Assembly: GCA_963825625.1 (NCBI GenBank)
Contig: CAWGUF010000027.1
Location: 11,720 to 75,719 of the forward strand
Length of the DNA stretch: 64,000 bases
Direction: 5' to 3'
From: CAMDPA01 sp963825625
Lineage (GTDB): Bacteria > Pseudomonadota > Alphaproteobacteria > Rhizobiales > Hyphomicrobiaceae
Part shown: piece after piece, positions 37,554-46,288 of the stretch
Layout of the letters: each line of letters opens with the position of its first letter
Position numbering within the stretch: the stretch's first letter is position 1
Translations under genes and position numbers: made by a program
The notes under the pieces: generated by a model
The model's database searches: none
What the model was told of the DNA's origin: nothing
What the model saw: only the letters and a program-made list of their open reading frames with translations

Positions 37554-38030
37554 TCAGTTCGCCTTGGCCGGTGGCGGTGCTGCCTTCGGCTTGGCGGCTT
37601 TGGCAGGTGTAGCCTTGGCAGGCGCGGCCTTGGTGGCTGCGGCCTTCTTGGCCGGAGCCTTGGTCTTGGTTGCGGCGGCGCCGGTTGCTGCCTTCTTCTT
37701 GGGGGCAAGGCGGCAGTAGGCCTTCACGGCCTTACCATCCTTGCGCTTAGTCGCGGCAACGTAGCTGCAAGCTGTGTTGGACTTGCAAGCGGTTTCGGCC
37801 AGGCCTTGGCATGCCGATTTGGCCGCGGCCTTCTTCTTCGCTGCCGGCTTGGCGGCCTTGGCAGGAGCGGCCTTGGTGGTCGCTGCCTTCTTGGCGGCCG
37901 GTGCTTTCTTCGTTGCCGCTGGGGCGGGGGCAGCCGGTGGCTGGGCCTGTTGGGCCTGTGCAACAAGCGTCATGGCTGCAAGTGCCGCTGCGGCGGTTGC
38001 GCCCGCGGCCAGTTTCTTCAGGTAGGTCAC
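37554..38030 (-). CDS. Secreted alanine/lysine-rich protein
   Basis: A 158-residue protein with a clear signal peptide (KKLAAGATAAAALAAMTLVAQAQ). Two long AxK/PAKKA-rich arms, resembling histone H1 tails, flank a small central module with four cysteines (ACQGLAETACKSNTACSYV and AYCRL) that probably forms disulfides. The basic arms could bind polyanions such as DNA, LPS or peptidoglycan. Similar small Cys modules with A/K-rich tails occur in Hyphomicrobiales proteins of unknown role. It is a single gene with its own terminator, divergent from argG. Confidence 0.75.
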   Translation of the reverse strand: MTYLKKLAAGATAAAALAAMTLVAQAQQAQPPAAPAPAATKKAPAAKKAATTKAAPAKAAKPAAKKKAAAKSACQGLAETACKSNTACSYVAATKRKDGKAVKAYCRLAPKKKAATGAAATKTKAPAKKAAATKAAPAKATPAKAAKPKAAPPPAKAN

Positions 38031-38262
38031 GGTAGGTATCTCCCGTAGGTTTACTCCGTCGAGACAAATACTACGGGCTTGTGGTCAAAAGAACGGCGTC
38101 AGAATGAATGTTTGTTAATAAGTGCACACCCACCCAATTATTGCATAGCAACGCATCTTGACGGAAATCCGGCAGGTGCGTCGGGGCGGGACCTTGCCGG
38201 CGACGCGCGGTTGCCTATAGTCGCGCCGGATTTCTGTTCCCGCCTCGCGCAAGGATCGTCTC

Positions 38263-39498
38263 ATGGCATCGTCCGATGAAAAGACCAAAATCAAAAAGGT
38301 CGTGCTCGCGTATTCGGGGGGGTTGGACACCTCGATCATCCTGAAGTGGCTGCAGGAGACCTATCGCTGCGAGGTGGTGACGTTCACCGCCGATCTTGGC
38401 CAGGGCGAGGAGCTGGGGCCGGCCCGCAAGAAGGCCGAGATGATGGGCATCAAGCCCGATAACATCTTCATCGACGACCTGCGCGAGGAGTTCGTCTCGC
38501 AGTACGTGTTCCCGATGTTCAGGGCGAATGCCGTGTACGAGGGCGTCTATCTGCTCGGCACGTCGATTGCGCGGCCGCTGATCGCAAAGCGGCAGATCGA
38601 GATCGCGCGGCAGACCGGGGCCGACGCCGTGTGTCATGGCGCCACTGGCAAGGGCAACGATCAGGTGCGGTTCGAGCTCAGCTATTACGCGCTGGAGCCG
38701 TCGATCAAGATCGTCGCGCCATGGCGGGAATGGAGCTTCAAGGGGCGCGAGGACCTGCTCGACTTCGCCCGCTCGCACCAGATCCCGATTGCCAAGGACA
38801 AGGAGGGCGAGGCGCCGTTCTCGGTGGATGCCAACCTGCTGCACTCGTCGTCGGAGGGCAAGGTGCTGGAGGATCCGGCGGTGAAGCCGCCGGAGATGGT
38901 GTATCAGCGAACGATCTCGCCGATGGATGCGCCGGATACCGTCACCCGCGTGAAGATCGGGTTCGAGAAGGGCGATGCGGTGTCGGTCGACGGCAAGCGG
39001 ATGGCGGCGCACGAGGTGCTGGCCAAGCTGAACGAGCTGGGCAAGGCGAACGGCATCGGGCGGCTCGATCTGGTCGAGAACCGGTTTGTCGGTATGAAGT
39101 CGCGGGGCGTGTACGAGACGCCGGGGGGCACGATCCTGCTGGCGGCGCACAGGGCGATCGAGTCGATCACGCTGGATCGCGGCGCGGGGCATCTGAAAGA
39201 CGAGCTGATGCCGCGCTATGCGGAGCTGATCTACTTCGGGTTCTGGTTCTCGCCGGAGCGCGAGATGCTGCAGGCGCTGATCGATAAGAGCCAAGAGCAC
39301 GTCGAGGGCGAGGTGACGGTGGAACTCTACAAGGGCAACGTGATCGTGACGGGGCGGGAGAGCGAGAAGTCGCTTTATTCCTCGACGCTGGTGACGTTCG
39401 AGGACGACCGCGGTGCGTACGACCAGAAGGATGCGGCAGGGTTCATACGGCTCAATGCATTGCGGCTGCGGACGCTGGGGGCGCGGGATAGGAAGTAG
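38263..39498 (+). CDS. argG: Argininosuccinate synthase
   Basis: The 411-residue enzyme makes argininosuccinate from citrulline, aspartate and ATP. It has the N-type ATP pyrophosphatase P-loop AYSGGLDTS (about residues 15-23), CEVVTFTADLGQGEEL, LLGTSIARPLIAKRQIEIA and GADAVCHGATGKGNDQVRFELSYYAL. The C-terminal ENRFVGMKSRGVYETPGG contains substrate-binding residues. Length and motifs are complete. It stands alone, as argG often does. Confidence 0.97.
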   Translation: MASSDEKTKIKKVVLAYSGGLDTSIILKWLQETYRCEVVTFTADLGQGEELGPARKKAEMMGIKPDNIFIDDLREEFVSQYVFPMFRANAVYEGVYLLGTSIARPLIAKRQIEIARQTGADAVCHGATGKGNDQVRFELSYYALEPSIKIVAPWREWSFKGREDLLDFARSHQIPIAKDKEGEAPFSVDANLLHSSSEGKVLEDPAVKPPEMVYQRTISPMDAPDTVTRVKIGFEKGDAVSVDGKRMAAHEVLAKLNELGKANGIGRLDLVENRFVGMKSRGVYETPGGTILLAAHRAIESITLDRGAGHLKDELMPRYAELIYFGFWFSPEREMLQALIDKSQEHVEGEVTVELYKGNVIVTGRESEKSLYSSTLVTFEDDRGAYDQKDAAGFIRLNALRLRTLGARDRK

Positions 39499-39923
39499 GG
39501 TGGAGGTGTCGATCAGGGCCATGCACACGCGGGTAGCGGGGGAGGCGTGCCATGTGTCCGTTGACGGGTCAAAGCCGCCGTAGGTTTGATGGCGGTTGGC
39601 GTGATTGACCCACTCCGGTCCTCGATGCGCGAAGCGTCCGGAGGCATGAGCGTGTCGTGTGGACTCTCAACTGCGGACGGGCGCGCACGCGCCCCCGCCG
39701 GAAAATGGAAGTGTCCCGAATTTTTTTCCGAATATTTTAATTTTAGCTCGCGGCATGACTACAGCGGGTACGGCTATATCTCAGACGATGCTCTAGAATC
39801 AAAACTGTAGTGCAGTCTTATCCGATCGACCGATCGCTGAAGGGATCGCGCTCGATCGGAAACTGCTCCAGCAGCCTCCAACTGGTGCCAGTCCTCGCCG
39901 GGGCCGCCCTGGAGCCCCGGGGC
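39499..39923. other. Non-coding region between convergent argG and ppk2
   Basis: No gene is recognised. The segment contains short inverted repeats (TGACGGGTCAA...TTGACCCAC and CTCCGG...CCGGAG) and, around 39710-39760, an AT-rich stretch starting TGTCCCGAATTTTTTT that resembles the end of the inverted repeat at 52604-52685. Confidence 0.4.
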
Positions 39924-41138
39924 TCATTGTGCCTGCATTCTGGCGTACCGGCCTGCTGCCAGATCATGCTCGTCGCGCTCGTGAATTACGTTGGCGCGGC
40001 CGACCAGAAGCTCGTCTACCGGACCGATTCTGGCTGTATCCTTTCCCGTGTAGGGCATTGCATGCAGCACATAGCGCATGGCGTTGAGCCGAGCACGCTT
40101 CTTGTCGTTGGACTTCACAACGGTCCAAGGCGAATCTGCCGTATCGGTGTGGAAGAACATCGCCTCTTTAGCCCTGGTGTAGTCGTCCCATTTGTCGAGC
40201 GATGCGAGATCGACTGGCGACAGCTTCCACTGCTTGAGCGGATGAACCTTCCGCTCCTTGAACCGGCGGTGCTGCTCCTCGCGGCTCACCGAGAACCAGA
40301 ACTTGATCAGGTGGATTCCGCTGCGCACCAGATTGCGCTCGAACTCCGGCACCTGGCGCAGAAACTCTTCGTAATCCGCATTGGTGCAATAGCCCATCAC
40401 GTGTTCGACGCCGGCCCGATTGTACCAGCTGCGATCGAATAGAACGATCTCGCCAGCCGTCGGCAGATGCTCCACATAGCGCTGGAAATACCATTGTCCG
40501 CGCTCGACCTCACTCGGCTTCTCCAAAGCTACAACGCGCGCACCGCGCGGGTTGAGGTGCTCCATCATCCGCTTGATCGTGCCGCCTTTGCCGGCGGCAT
40601 CCCGCCCCTCGAACAGGATGACGAATCGCTGCCGCGTTGCCTTCACCCAGGTTTGCAGTTTTAGCAGCTCGGTTTGCAGAACAAACTTCTGGGCCTCGTA
40701 GTCGCGGCGCAACATCTTGTACTTGTAGGGGTAGCCACGCCGCCAATCGTCCGCCAGCTCGTCGCTGGTCGTGAGCTGCCCACGCTCGCGCCGAGGCACC
40801 CTGTCATCCTTGGCCCCATTCCGGTCTTCGAGTACAGCGCGCAGGAGCGCGGCGTCGTCCGGGGACAGGCCGTCTAGAATTGTCTGGATCGGATCGCCGC
40901 CGTCAGGGAGTGCCGCCGGCTGTTGGAGTATGGCATCCAAGGCGGCGATCTCGGCCTCCTGCTTGCCTTGCGTGGACTCATCGATCGAGAATGCTTGCAC
41001 GCCCTCCGGCGTCAGCTTTGGTGCGATGTCGCCCTCGCTCATCGGCGCGTGGGAATTCTTGCTGGGCGTGGCCAGCGCTTGCCGCGCAGCTTGTTTGGCG
41101 GGTGCTTTGGAATTCGGAGTCTTCATTGGTCTGCTCAT
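39924..41138 (-). CDS. ppk2: Polyphosphate kinase 2
   Basis: PPK2 phosphorylates NDPs or NMPs using polyphosphate. The C-terminal 270 residues hold the kinase: Walker A RFVILFEGRDAAGKGGTIKR, lid region PRGARVVALEKPSEVERGQWYFQRYV, Walker B VLFDRSWYNRAGVEHVMGYC, and KFWFSVSREEQHRRFKER...LKQWKLSPVD. A 130-residue N-terminal extension is Ala/Pro-rich and acidic, with ILDGLSPDDAALLRAVLE. I take ATG 41138 (404 residues); the frame is open to 41360. It is a single-domain PPK2 (class I type), favouring NDP phosphorylation. Confidence 0.9.
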   Translation of the reverse strand: MSRPMKTPNSKAPAKQAARQALATPSKNSHAPMSEGDIAPKLTPEGVQAFSIDESTQGKQEAEIAALDAILQQPAALPDGGDPIQTILDGLSPDDAALLRAVLEDRNGAKDDRVPRRERGQLTTSDELADDWRRGYPYKYKMLRRDYEAQKFVLQTELLKLQTWVKATRQRFVILFEGRDAAGKGGTIKRMMEHLNPRGARVVALEKPSEVERGQWYFQRYVEHLPTAGEIVLFDRSWYNRAGVEHVMGYCTNADYEEFLRQVPEFERNLVRSGIHLIKFWFSVSREEQHRRFKERKVHPLKQWKLSPVDLASLDKWDDYTRAKEAMFFHTDTADSPWTVVKSNDKKRARLNAMRYVLHAMPYTGKDTARIGPVDELLVGRANVIHERDEHDLAAGRYARMQAQ

Positions 41139-41378
41139 GCTCGGCGCTGCTGCTTGCGGATCGACACAATCAGCCGCTCTCGCAGCCGCGGCAGGCCGCG
41201 ACTGACGATCAGTGGCTCGATGCCGAGTGACCCTCAGAACCTCGATGCGCACATTGACTTCGATCAAAGACGGCGCTCGGTCATTCCCCGCTGTAGTGGC
41301 GCCCTGGATCTTGAGTCTGCGATAGCGCATCTCCTTGCTCCGCGATGTCGGGTCTTGCAAGGGCTCGAGCCGACCTGC

Positions 41379-41453
41379 GATCTACAAGCGGGACTGCGGT
41401 CGTGATGGCGCTCCGACGATCTACAAGCGGGACTGCGGTCGTGATGGCGCTCC
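41379..41453. repeat. Two tandem 36-bp repeats
   Basis: A 36-base unit starting GATCTACAAGCGGGACTGC and ending GATGGCGCTCC occurs at 41379-41414 and 41418-41453, identical, with GAC between (period 39). Being a multiple of three, it would keep a frame. It directly precedes a TTCACGTGGAAC palindrome. Confidence 0.85.
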
Positions 41454-41656
41454 AATTCACGTGGAACGTTGCTGCGGACGGTGCCGTCGGGGCAGGCGCC
41501 GTTGGCCTTGAACCAGGACTCGCTCGCGATCGGGCTCGGCCAGAAGTGGGACAGGAAACGGAACTGCTCGCGGTCGCGCGCGAAGGTGAGGATGCGGTTG
41601 TCGGGCGGAATGGTCAAAGGCATGAACGTGTTGGTTCGGTGGCCGGGCAGCAGCAT
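41453..41656 (-). pseudogene. Possible NADAR-like gene fragment
   Basis: A minus-strand frame reads NRILTFARDREQFRFLSHFWPSPI, which resembles the start of NADAR/YbiA proteins (YRFLSNFxPxPI), N-glycosidases acting on ADP-ribose or riboflavin intermediates. The similarity stops abruptly, and what follows is the tandem repeat read as protein. If the assignment is right, this is a truncated remnant with the catalytic half missing. The resemblance covers only about 20 residues. Confidence 0.25.
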
Positions 41657-41823
41657 ATCGGGGCGAGTCTACAACGAGCGCCTTGCGGTCGTACGTCCTC
41701 TCAGGCAAACCTACGTTGTAGTTGGAGCCGGCGTAAGACCGGCGCAGCGGGGAAGCGTCTGTGGTGTCGCGACCGGGCAATAGCTCGCGGTCGCTTCGCC
41801 TCGCGGGAGCGTCGGATAACGAC

Positions 41824-43809
41824 ATGGCGGACGACCGGCAGAGTGCAACGGCTGACAAGGGCTCGGGCTCTCGGCCTGCGATCGAAATCCCCGAGGATGG
41901 CGGGGATGCGCGCACGCGCCAGCCGAAAGGCGCGCTGGGTGTGCTGGTCAAATGCCTGACGGTCGGCCTTGCACTTTATATCCTGCTCTACATCTCGACT
42001 GTTTTTCGCTTCGTCGACATCACGCTTTATGGCTCGCATCGCGCGCTGACCTACGCGGTGATCCTGTTCCTGCTGTTCATCTTCTATCCGATATCCAGGT
42101 CGGGTCCGTGGAACCGGGTGCCCTGGTACGACCTGCTGCTGGGGGCGATCGGGGCCGGCTGCGCGCTTTATGCGTTCGTGTCATGGAACACCTGGCTGGA
42201 GGGTGTGGGCATACCGGCGCGGCACGAGGAGGTGCTGGGGCTGGTGCTGGTGGCGATCACGCTGGAAGGCTCGCGGCGCGTGCTGGGGCTGGCCTTCACC
42301 ATCGTGGCGCTGGTGTTCATCGCCTATCCGATGTTCGGGCACATGCTGCCGGGCGTGCTGGCGACGAAGCCGATGACGGTGTCGACGCTGGTGCAGAACA
42401 TGTATTTTGCGGGCACGACGCACGGCATGTTTGGCACGCCGATGGAGATCTTCACCACGACTGTGGCGGTGTTTCTGCTGTTCGGGACATTCCTGTCGGC
42501 GACCGGTGCGGCGCGCATTTTCCTCGACGCTGCGATGGGGGTTGCGGGTGCGTACCGGGCTGGCATGGCGAAGGTCGCAGTGATTGCGAGCGCCTTGTTC
42601 GGCATGATCTCGGGGGTGGGCGTCGCCAATGTTCTGGTGACAGGCAGCTTCACGATTCCGGCGATGAAGCGCATGGGCTACCGGCCGTCACTGGCCGGAG
42701 CCGTGGAGGCCTCAGCATCGACCGGGGGGATCCTGATGCCGCCGGTGATGGGTGCGGCGGCGTTCCTGATGTCGGATGTGCTCGGCATTCCCTACTGGGA
42801 TATTGCCGTGGCGGCGTTTCTGCCCGGTGTGCTCTACTTTCTTGCCATCTTTGTCATCGTCGACTTCGAGGGCGCCAAGCATGGCTTCAAGGGCGTGCCG
42901 CGCGAGGAAATACCGCCGCTGTTGCGGACGCTGGCGCGGGGCTGGTTCCTGATCGCCTCGATCGTGGTGCTGCTGGTGGCGCTGGGCTGGTTCGGCATTC
43001 CCGTCGACCAGTCGGCGCTGATCGCGCTCGTCGTGTTGATCATGCTGGCTGCGGCGCGGCCGGGCGGGTTGCGGCTCCGTGGTTTCGTCACGGCGCTGGA
43101 CGACGGCGGGCGGCTGTTGGCCGAAATCGGTGTCACGGGCGCCGTGGTCGGCATCATCACCGGAGGGTTTGCGGTTACGGGGCTGGGCTCCGTGCTGCCC
43201 AACGCGCTGCAGGCTCTGGCTGGAGATTCGCTGCTGCTGCTGCTGATCGTTGCCGCCATTGCCGCGACGGTGTTGGGCATGGGGGCGCCACCTCTTCTCG
43301 TTTATGTGCTGCTGGCGGGAACGGTGGCGCCGGCGCTCGTAAAGGTTGGTGTCAATCCTCTCGCAGCGCATCTGTTCATCTTCTATTTCGGGCTGATGTC
43401 GATGCTGACACCGCCTGTCGCGCTGTGCTCGATGATCGCGGCGCGCGTGGCCGGCGCTGGGTTCTGGTCAACGGCGCTGGAGGCCTGCCGGCTGGCGATG
43501 GTGGCATACATCGTGCCGTTCTTCTTCGTGTACAATCCGGTGCTGCTGATGCAGGGCACACCGGCGGAGCTGGTGCGTGCGATCGCCACCTCGGTGCTTG
43601 GTGTGGTGGCGCTATCCGGCGCGTTGACCTGCTATTTCTTCAACCGCCGGCTGGCGTGGTGGGAAGCAATTCCGGTCGGTGTCGGCGGTATGCTGCTGTT
43701 CTATCCGGAGAATTTCACAGATGTCGTCGGTTTTGTGATGCTGGTGCCGACACTGGTGTGGACCGCACTGGTGGCGATGCGTGGCGATAAACGAACGGCA
43801 CCCACGTGA
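41824..43809 (+). CDS. TRAP transporter permease, fused 4TM-12TM (TAXI type)
   Basis: A membrane protein of 661 residues from ATG 41824; the frame is open to 41761. The N-terminal 45 residues are cytoplasmic and acidic. About four helices corresponding to DctQ (VGLALYILLYISTVF onward) are fused to a DctM-like domain with GMISGVGVANVLVTGSFTIPAMKRMGY, STGGILMPPVMGAAAFLMSD and LGMGAPPLLVYVLLAGTVAPAL. The fused form goes with TAXI binding proteins, and one follows 93 bases downstream. It drives sodium- or proton-coupled uptake of an organic acid and heads the operon with the three Rieske genes. Confidence 0.92.
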   Translation: MADDRQSATADKGSGSRPAIEIPEDGGDARTRQPKGALGVLVKCLTVGLALYILLYISTVFRFVDITLYGSHRALTYAVILFLLFIFYPISRSGPWNRVPWYDLLLGAIGAGCALYAFVSWNTWLEGVGIPARHEEVLGLVLVAITLEGSRRVLGLAFTIVALVFIAYPMFGHMLPGVLATKPMTVSTLVQNMYFAGTTHGMFGTPMEIFTTTVAVFLLFGTFLSATGAARIFLDAAMGVAGAYRAGMAKVAVIASALFGMISGVGVANVLVTGSFTIPAMKRMGYRPSLAGAVEASASTGGILMPPVMGAAAFLMSDVLGIPYWDIAVAAFLPGVLYFLAIFVIVDFEGAKHGFKGVPREEIPPLLRTLARGWFLIASIVVLLVALGWFGIPVDQSALIALVVLIMLAAARPGGLRLRGFVTALDDGGRLLAEIGVTGAVVGIITGGFAVTGLGSVLPNALQALAGDSLLLLLIVAAIAATVLGMGAPPLLVYVLLAGTVAPALVKVGVNPLAAHLFIFYFGLMSMLTPPVALCSMIAARVAGAGFWSTALEACRLAMVAYIVPFFFVYNPVLLMQGTPAELVRAIATSVLGVVALSGALTCYFFNRRLAWWEAIPVGVGGMLLFYPENFTDVVGFVMLVPTLVWTALVAMRGDKRTAPT

Positions 43810-43902
43810 GCCGGCGGCGGCTCCAATGACCGGCCATTTGCGGGGGGTCATAACGGCAGAGCAGCAAGGGCAAGATAGCCATCATCAAGGGAGAGAAACG
43901 AC

Positions 43903-44904
43903 ATGAGACACCATTTCGGATTGTTGGGAGCGGTGGCGGCGGCGGCGACGCTGTTGTCTAGTGGCGCCAGCGCAGAGACCGCCAGTGTCGTGACGTTTGC
44001 GGTGCCGCCCGCTGGGACAAGCGGGTACATTCTGGTCACCGGCTATTCGAAGGTCATCACCGATAAAACGCCGGTCAAGAAGGTGCAGATGCAGACGTTC
44101 GGCGGCGCCGCTGGCTGGCCGGCGCGTATGCAGACGAAGGAAGTGGACTTCGGCTCGCACTGCGGCTTCAAGCTGATCGATGAAGCCTACAACGGGCATG
44201 GTCCGTTCGAGAAACTTGGGCGACAGAAGAATGTGCGCGGTGTGCTTACCGGACATGGGTTGCCGTTCGGCGTGCACGTGGTGGATCCCAACATCAAGTC
44301 GTTCGAGGATCTGAAAGGCAAGACGCTGTTCGTGCTGATGACGCATGCCGATCAGCGGGTCGCCATGCAGACGGCCGCCAAGTCTGTCCGCATGGAGCTT
44401 GGCAAGGATATCAAGGTGATCCCTGTACGGTCTCCTGCCGAGGCGATCCAGGGGCTGAAGACGGGCCGCGGCGACGGCGTGTTCTACGGTTTGATCGTGC
44501 CGTTCGCAGAGATCCAGCGGACCAAGCACATGCACACGCTGCCGATGCCGCAGAAAATGCTGGATGCGGTTTTAAAGGCGGAACCGGCATGGGGCACCAT
44601 CGTCGTGGCGCCGGGGCGGCCGCCACTGCGTCCGAAGGAGCCGGTGCCGACGCTGGAAATCCAGTGTGGCCTGGCGGCGGGGGCGCATGTCAGCAGCGAC
44701 ACGGTGTACGAGGTGACGAAGGCGATCTACGACAACCTGTCGGCGTGGAACGGTGTGCATCCGCTGGCAAAGCAGTGGACGCTGGCGAGAGCGCTCAAGG
44801 TAAACGTGGCGCCCTATCATGATGGCGCGATCCGCTACTACAAGGAAAAGGGCATCTGGTCGGCAGAGATGGACAAGATCCAGGCGGCGTTGTTGGCGAA
44901 GTAA
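43903..44904 (+). CDS. TAXI family TRAP solute-binding protein
   Basis: A 333-residue periplasmic protein. Its signal peptide ends near SSGASAETA. It binds the substrate for the permease encoded upstream. Family features are TFAVPPAGTSGYILVTGYSKVI, AGWPARMQTKEVDFGSHCG, and the later DLKGKTLFVLMTHADQ and PAEAIQGLKTGRGDGVFYG. TAXI ligands known elsewhere include glutamate-like and aromatic or C4 acids. Its place directly before three aromatic-type Rieske genes suggests that an aromatic acid is carried, but this is inferred. Confidence 0.88.
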   Translation: MRHHFGLLGAVAAAATLLSSGASAETASVVTFAVPPAGTSGYILVTGYSKVITDKTPVKKVQMQTFGGAAGWPARMQTKEVDFGSHCGFKLIDEAYNGHGPFEKLGRQKNVRGVLTGHGLPFGVHVVDPNIKSFEDLKGKTLFVLMTHADQRVAMQTAAKSVRMELGKDIKVIPVRSPAEAIQGLKTGRGDGVFYGLIVPFAEIQRTKHMHTLPMPQKMLDAVLKAEPAWGTIVVAPGRPPLRPKEPVPTLEIQCGLAAGAHVSSDTVYEVTKAIYDNLSAWNGVHPLAKQWTLARALKVNVAPYHDGAIRYYKEKGIWSAEMDKIQAALLAK

Positions 44905-45015
44905 GGCAACGGCGTATTGCCACGGCGGGCGGGTCACCTGGATCGAAAACGGGTGGTTTCGCCCGCCGATTTTGCTAGATTTGTCGTGTAGCATTCAATT
45001 TCAGCCGGCGTGCTA

Positions 45016-45073
45016 GTGTAGCGCAACTGACGTTTGGTACCCGGTTGCGGCTGGGCTCGAAACCAAACGTCAG
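45016..45073 (+). repeat. GTGTAGCGCA-hairpin element, copy 3
   Basis: GTGTAGCGCA (45016-45025) precedes a perfect 12-bp dyad, CTGACGTTTGGT (45027-45038) and ACCAAACGTCAG (45062-45073), with a 23-base loop. It ends 49 bases before the first Rieske gene. Arm and loop closely resemble copy 1 in front of the FAH gene at 12338. Confidence 0.75.
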
Positions 45074-45122
45074 GTGCAAAAGCTTCAGCGCTTGGCAGAA
45101 CCGGAATCCGGGAGGTCGGAAC

Positions 45123-46226
45123 ATGGATGGAGCGGCGGGGCAGCACAGCACTGGTCCCAGGATCAGGCAAGGCATGATGACCGGCAAGTTCCTGCGCAAT
45201 GCCTGGTATGTCGCCGCATGGGGCGAAGAGCTGGCGGCTGGAAAGGTGCTGGCTCGTAAACTCCTCGGTGAGCCGGTCGTCATGTACCGCAAGTCGGACG
45301 GTAGCGTGGCGGCGCTGGAAGACCGGTGTCCGCATCGGTTCGCGCCGCTGTCGATGGGCAAGGTGCTGCAGCCGGGGGACCGACTGCAGTGTCCCTATCA
45401 TGGTCTCGAATTCGACGGCACGGGCGCCTGCGTGCACAATCCGCACGGGGCCAAGAACATACCCTCGCGGGCCAAGGTGATCGGCTATCCGACGGTGGAG
45501 CGGCACCACGCCATTTGGATCTGGATGGGTGATGTCGAAAAGGCCGATCCAGCGCGCATTCCGAATTTCGGCGTGATGGACAATGTGCCCAAGCTGCACC
45601 TGATGCCGCTCGACCTGATCAGGGTGAAGGCCAATTACGAGCTCGTCGTCGACAACCTGCTGGATGTTTCGCACACGTCCTATCTGCACGACGGTATTCT
45701 GGGCAACCAGGAGACGGTGGAGTCGGAAACGCCGGTGGAGCAGGACGGCGACGATGTGATCGTGTCGCGTTATTCACCCAATGCGACGCCGCCGGGCATG
45801 TTCAAGCCGTTCTGGCCGGACTGTCCCGACAAGATCGACAAGTTCTCCGAAACGCGCTGGATGGCGCCATGCTATCTGTCGTTGTTGACGGGCATCTGCG
45901 AACCCGGCGCGGCCAGGGAAACGGGAACCGGCTATCATGGCATCCACATGCTGACGCCGGAGGACGAGCAGACAACGCACTATTTCTTCACGGCTGTGCG
46001 CTGGGGCGTGAAGACTGACGAAGCGGCGGACCGGGAGCAGCGGGAGCGGGTTGCCAAGCTGCGTCGCTTCGCTTTCGAAGAACAGGATGGGCCGGTGATC
46101 GAGGAGCAGCAGCGGGTGCTCAATGCGGCGACGCGGTCGCTCGATCCGACGGTTCTGTCGGTTGATGTCGGGCCGGTGCGCTACAAGCGCGTGCTGGAGA
46201 GAATGCTGGCGGCGGAGCGCGGTTGA
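45123..46226 (+). CDS. Rieske oxygenase, VanA-like, tandem copy 1
   Basis: A 367-residue oxygenase component of the vanillate O-demethylase group. Rieske ligands are C69 and H71 (RCPHRFAPLS) and C90 and H93 (CPYHGLEF). The iron-site region is VDNLLDVSHTSYLH, with Asp bridging and two His ligands. ATG 45123 follows GGGAGG and aligns with the starts of the other two copies; the frame is open to 45045. Family members demethylate methoxylated aromatic acids or hydroxylate related substrates, with electrons from a VanB-like reductase that is not in this window. It is the first of three co-oriented paralogues. Confidence 0.88.
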   Translation: MDGAAGQHSTGPRIRQGMMTGKFLRNAWYVAAWGEELAAGKVLARKLLGEPVVMYRKSDGSVAALEDRCPHRFAPLSMGKVLQPGDRLQCPYHGLEFDGTGACVHNPHGAKNIPSRAKVIGYPTVERHHAIWIWMGDVEKADPARIPNFGVMDNVPKLHLMPLDLIRVKANYELVVDNLLDVSHTSYLHDGILGNQETVESETPVEQDGDDVIVSRYSPNATPPGMFKPFWPDCPDKIDKFSETRWMAPCYLSLLTGICEPGAARETGTGYHGIHMLTPEDEQTTHYFFTAVRWGVKTDEAADREQRERVAKLRRFAFEEQDGPVIEEQQRVLNAATRSLDPTVLSVDVGPVRYKRVLERMLAAERG

Positions 46227-46288
46227 TCGCGGGCCGCCGGGCCTCGATGGCGGCGGTGGTGGTTTGAGTTTGGTCGGGAGATCGTGTG

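Larger units (their letters stand above)
41139..41823. other. Gene-poor region with tandem repeat and gene fragment
   Basis: The 685 bases hold a 36-bp tandem repeat (41379-41453), a weak parS-like palindrome (41453-41468) and a possible gene fragment (41453-41656). Otherwise I see no gene. The promoter of the TRAP operon should lie near 41700-41800. Confidence 0.5.

Noticed and set aside
38215..39528. 437-codon minus-strand frame opposite argG
   Set aside because: Its His/Arg/Leu-rich composition is typical of a high-GC antisense shadow, and argG on the plus strand is unmistakable.
41379..41453. Possible CRISPR-like repeat
   Set aside because: Only two units with a 3-base spacer and no cas genes in the window.
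41952..43790. 612-codon second plus-strand frame inside the TRAP permease gene
   Set aside because: Gly/Arg/Cys-rich shadow in the +1 frame; the other frame has clear transmembrane helices and TRAP motifs.
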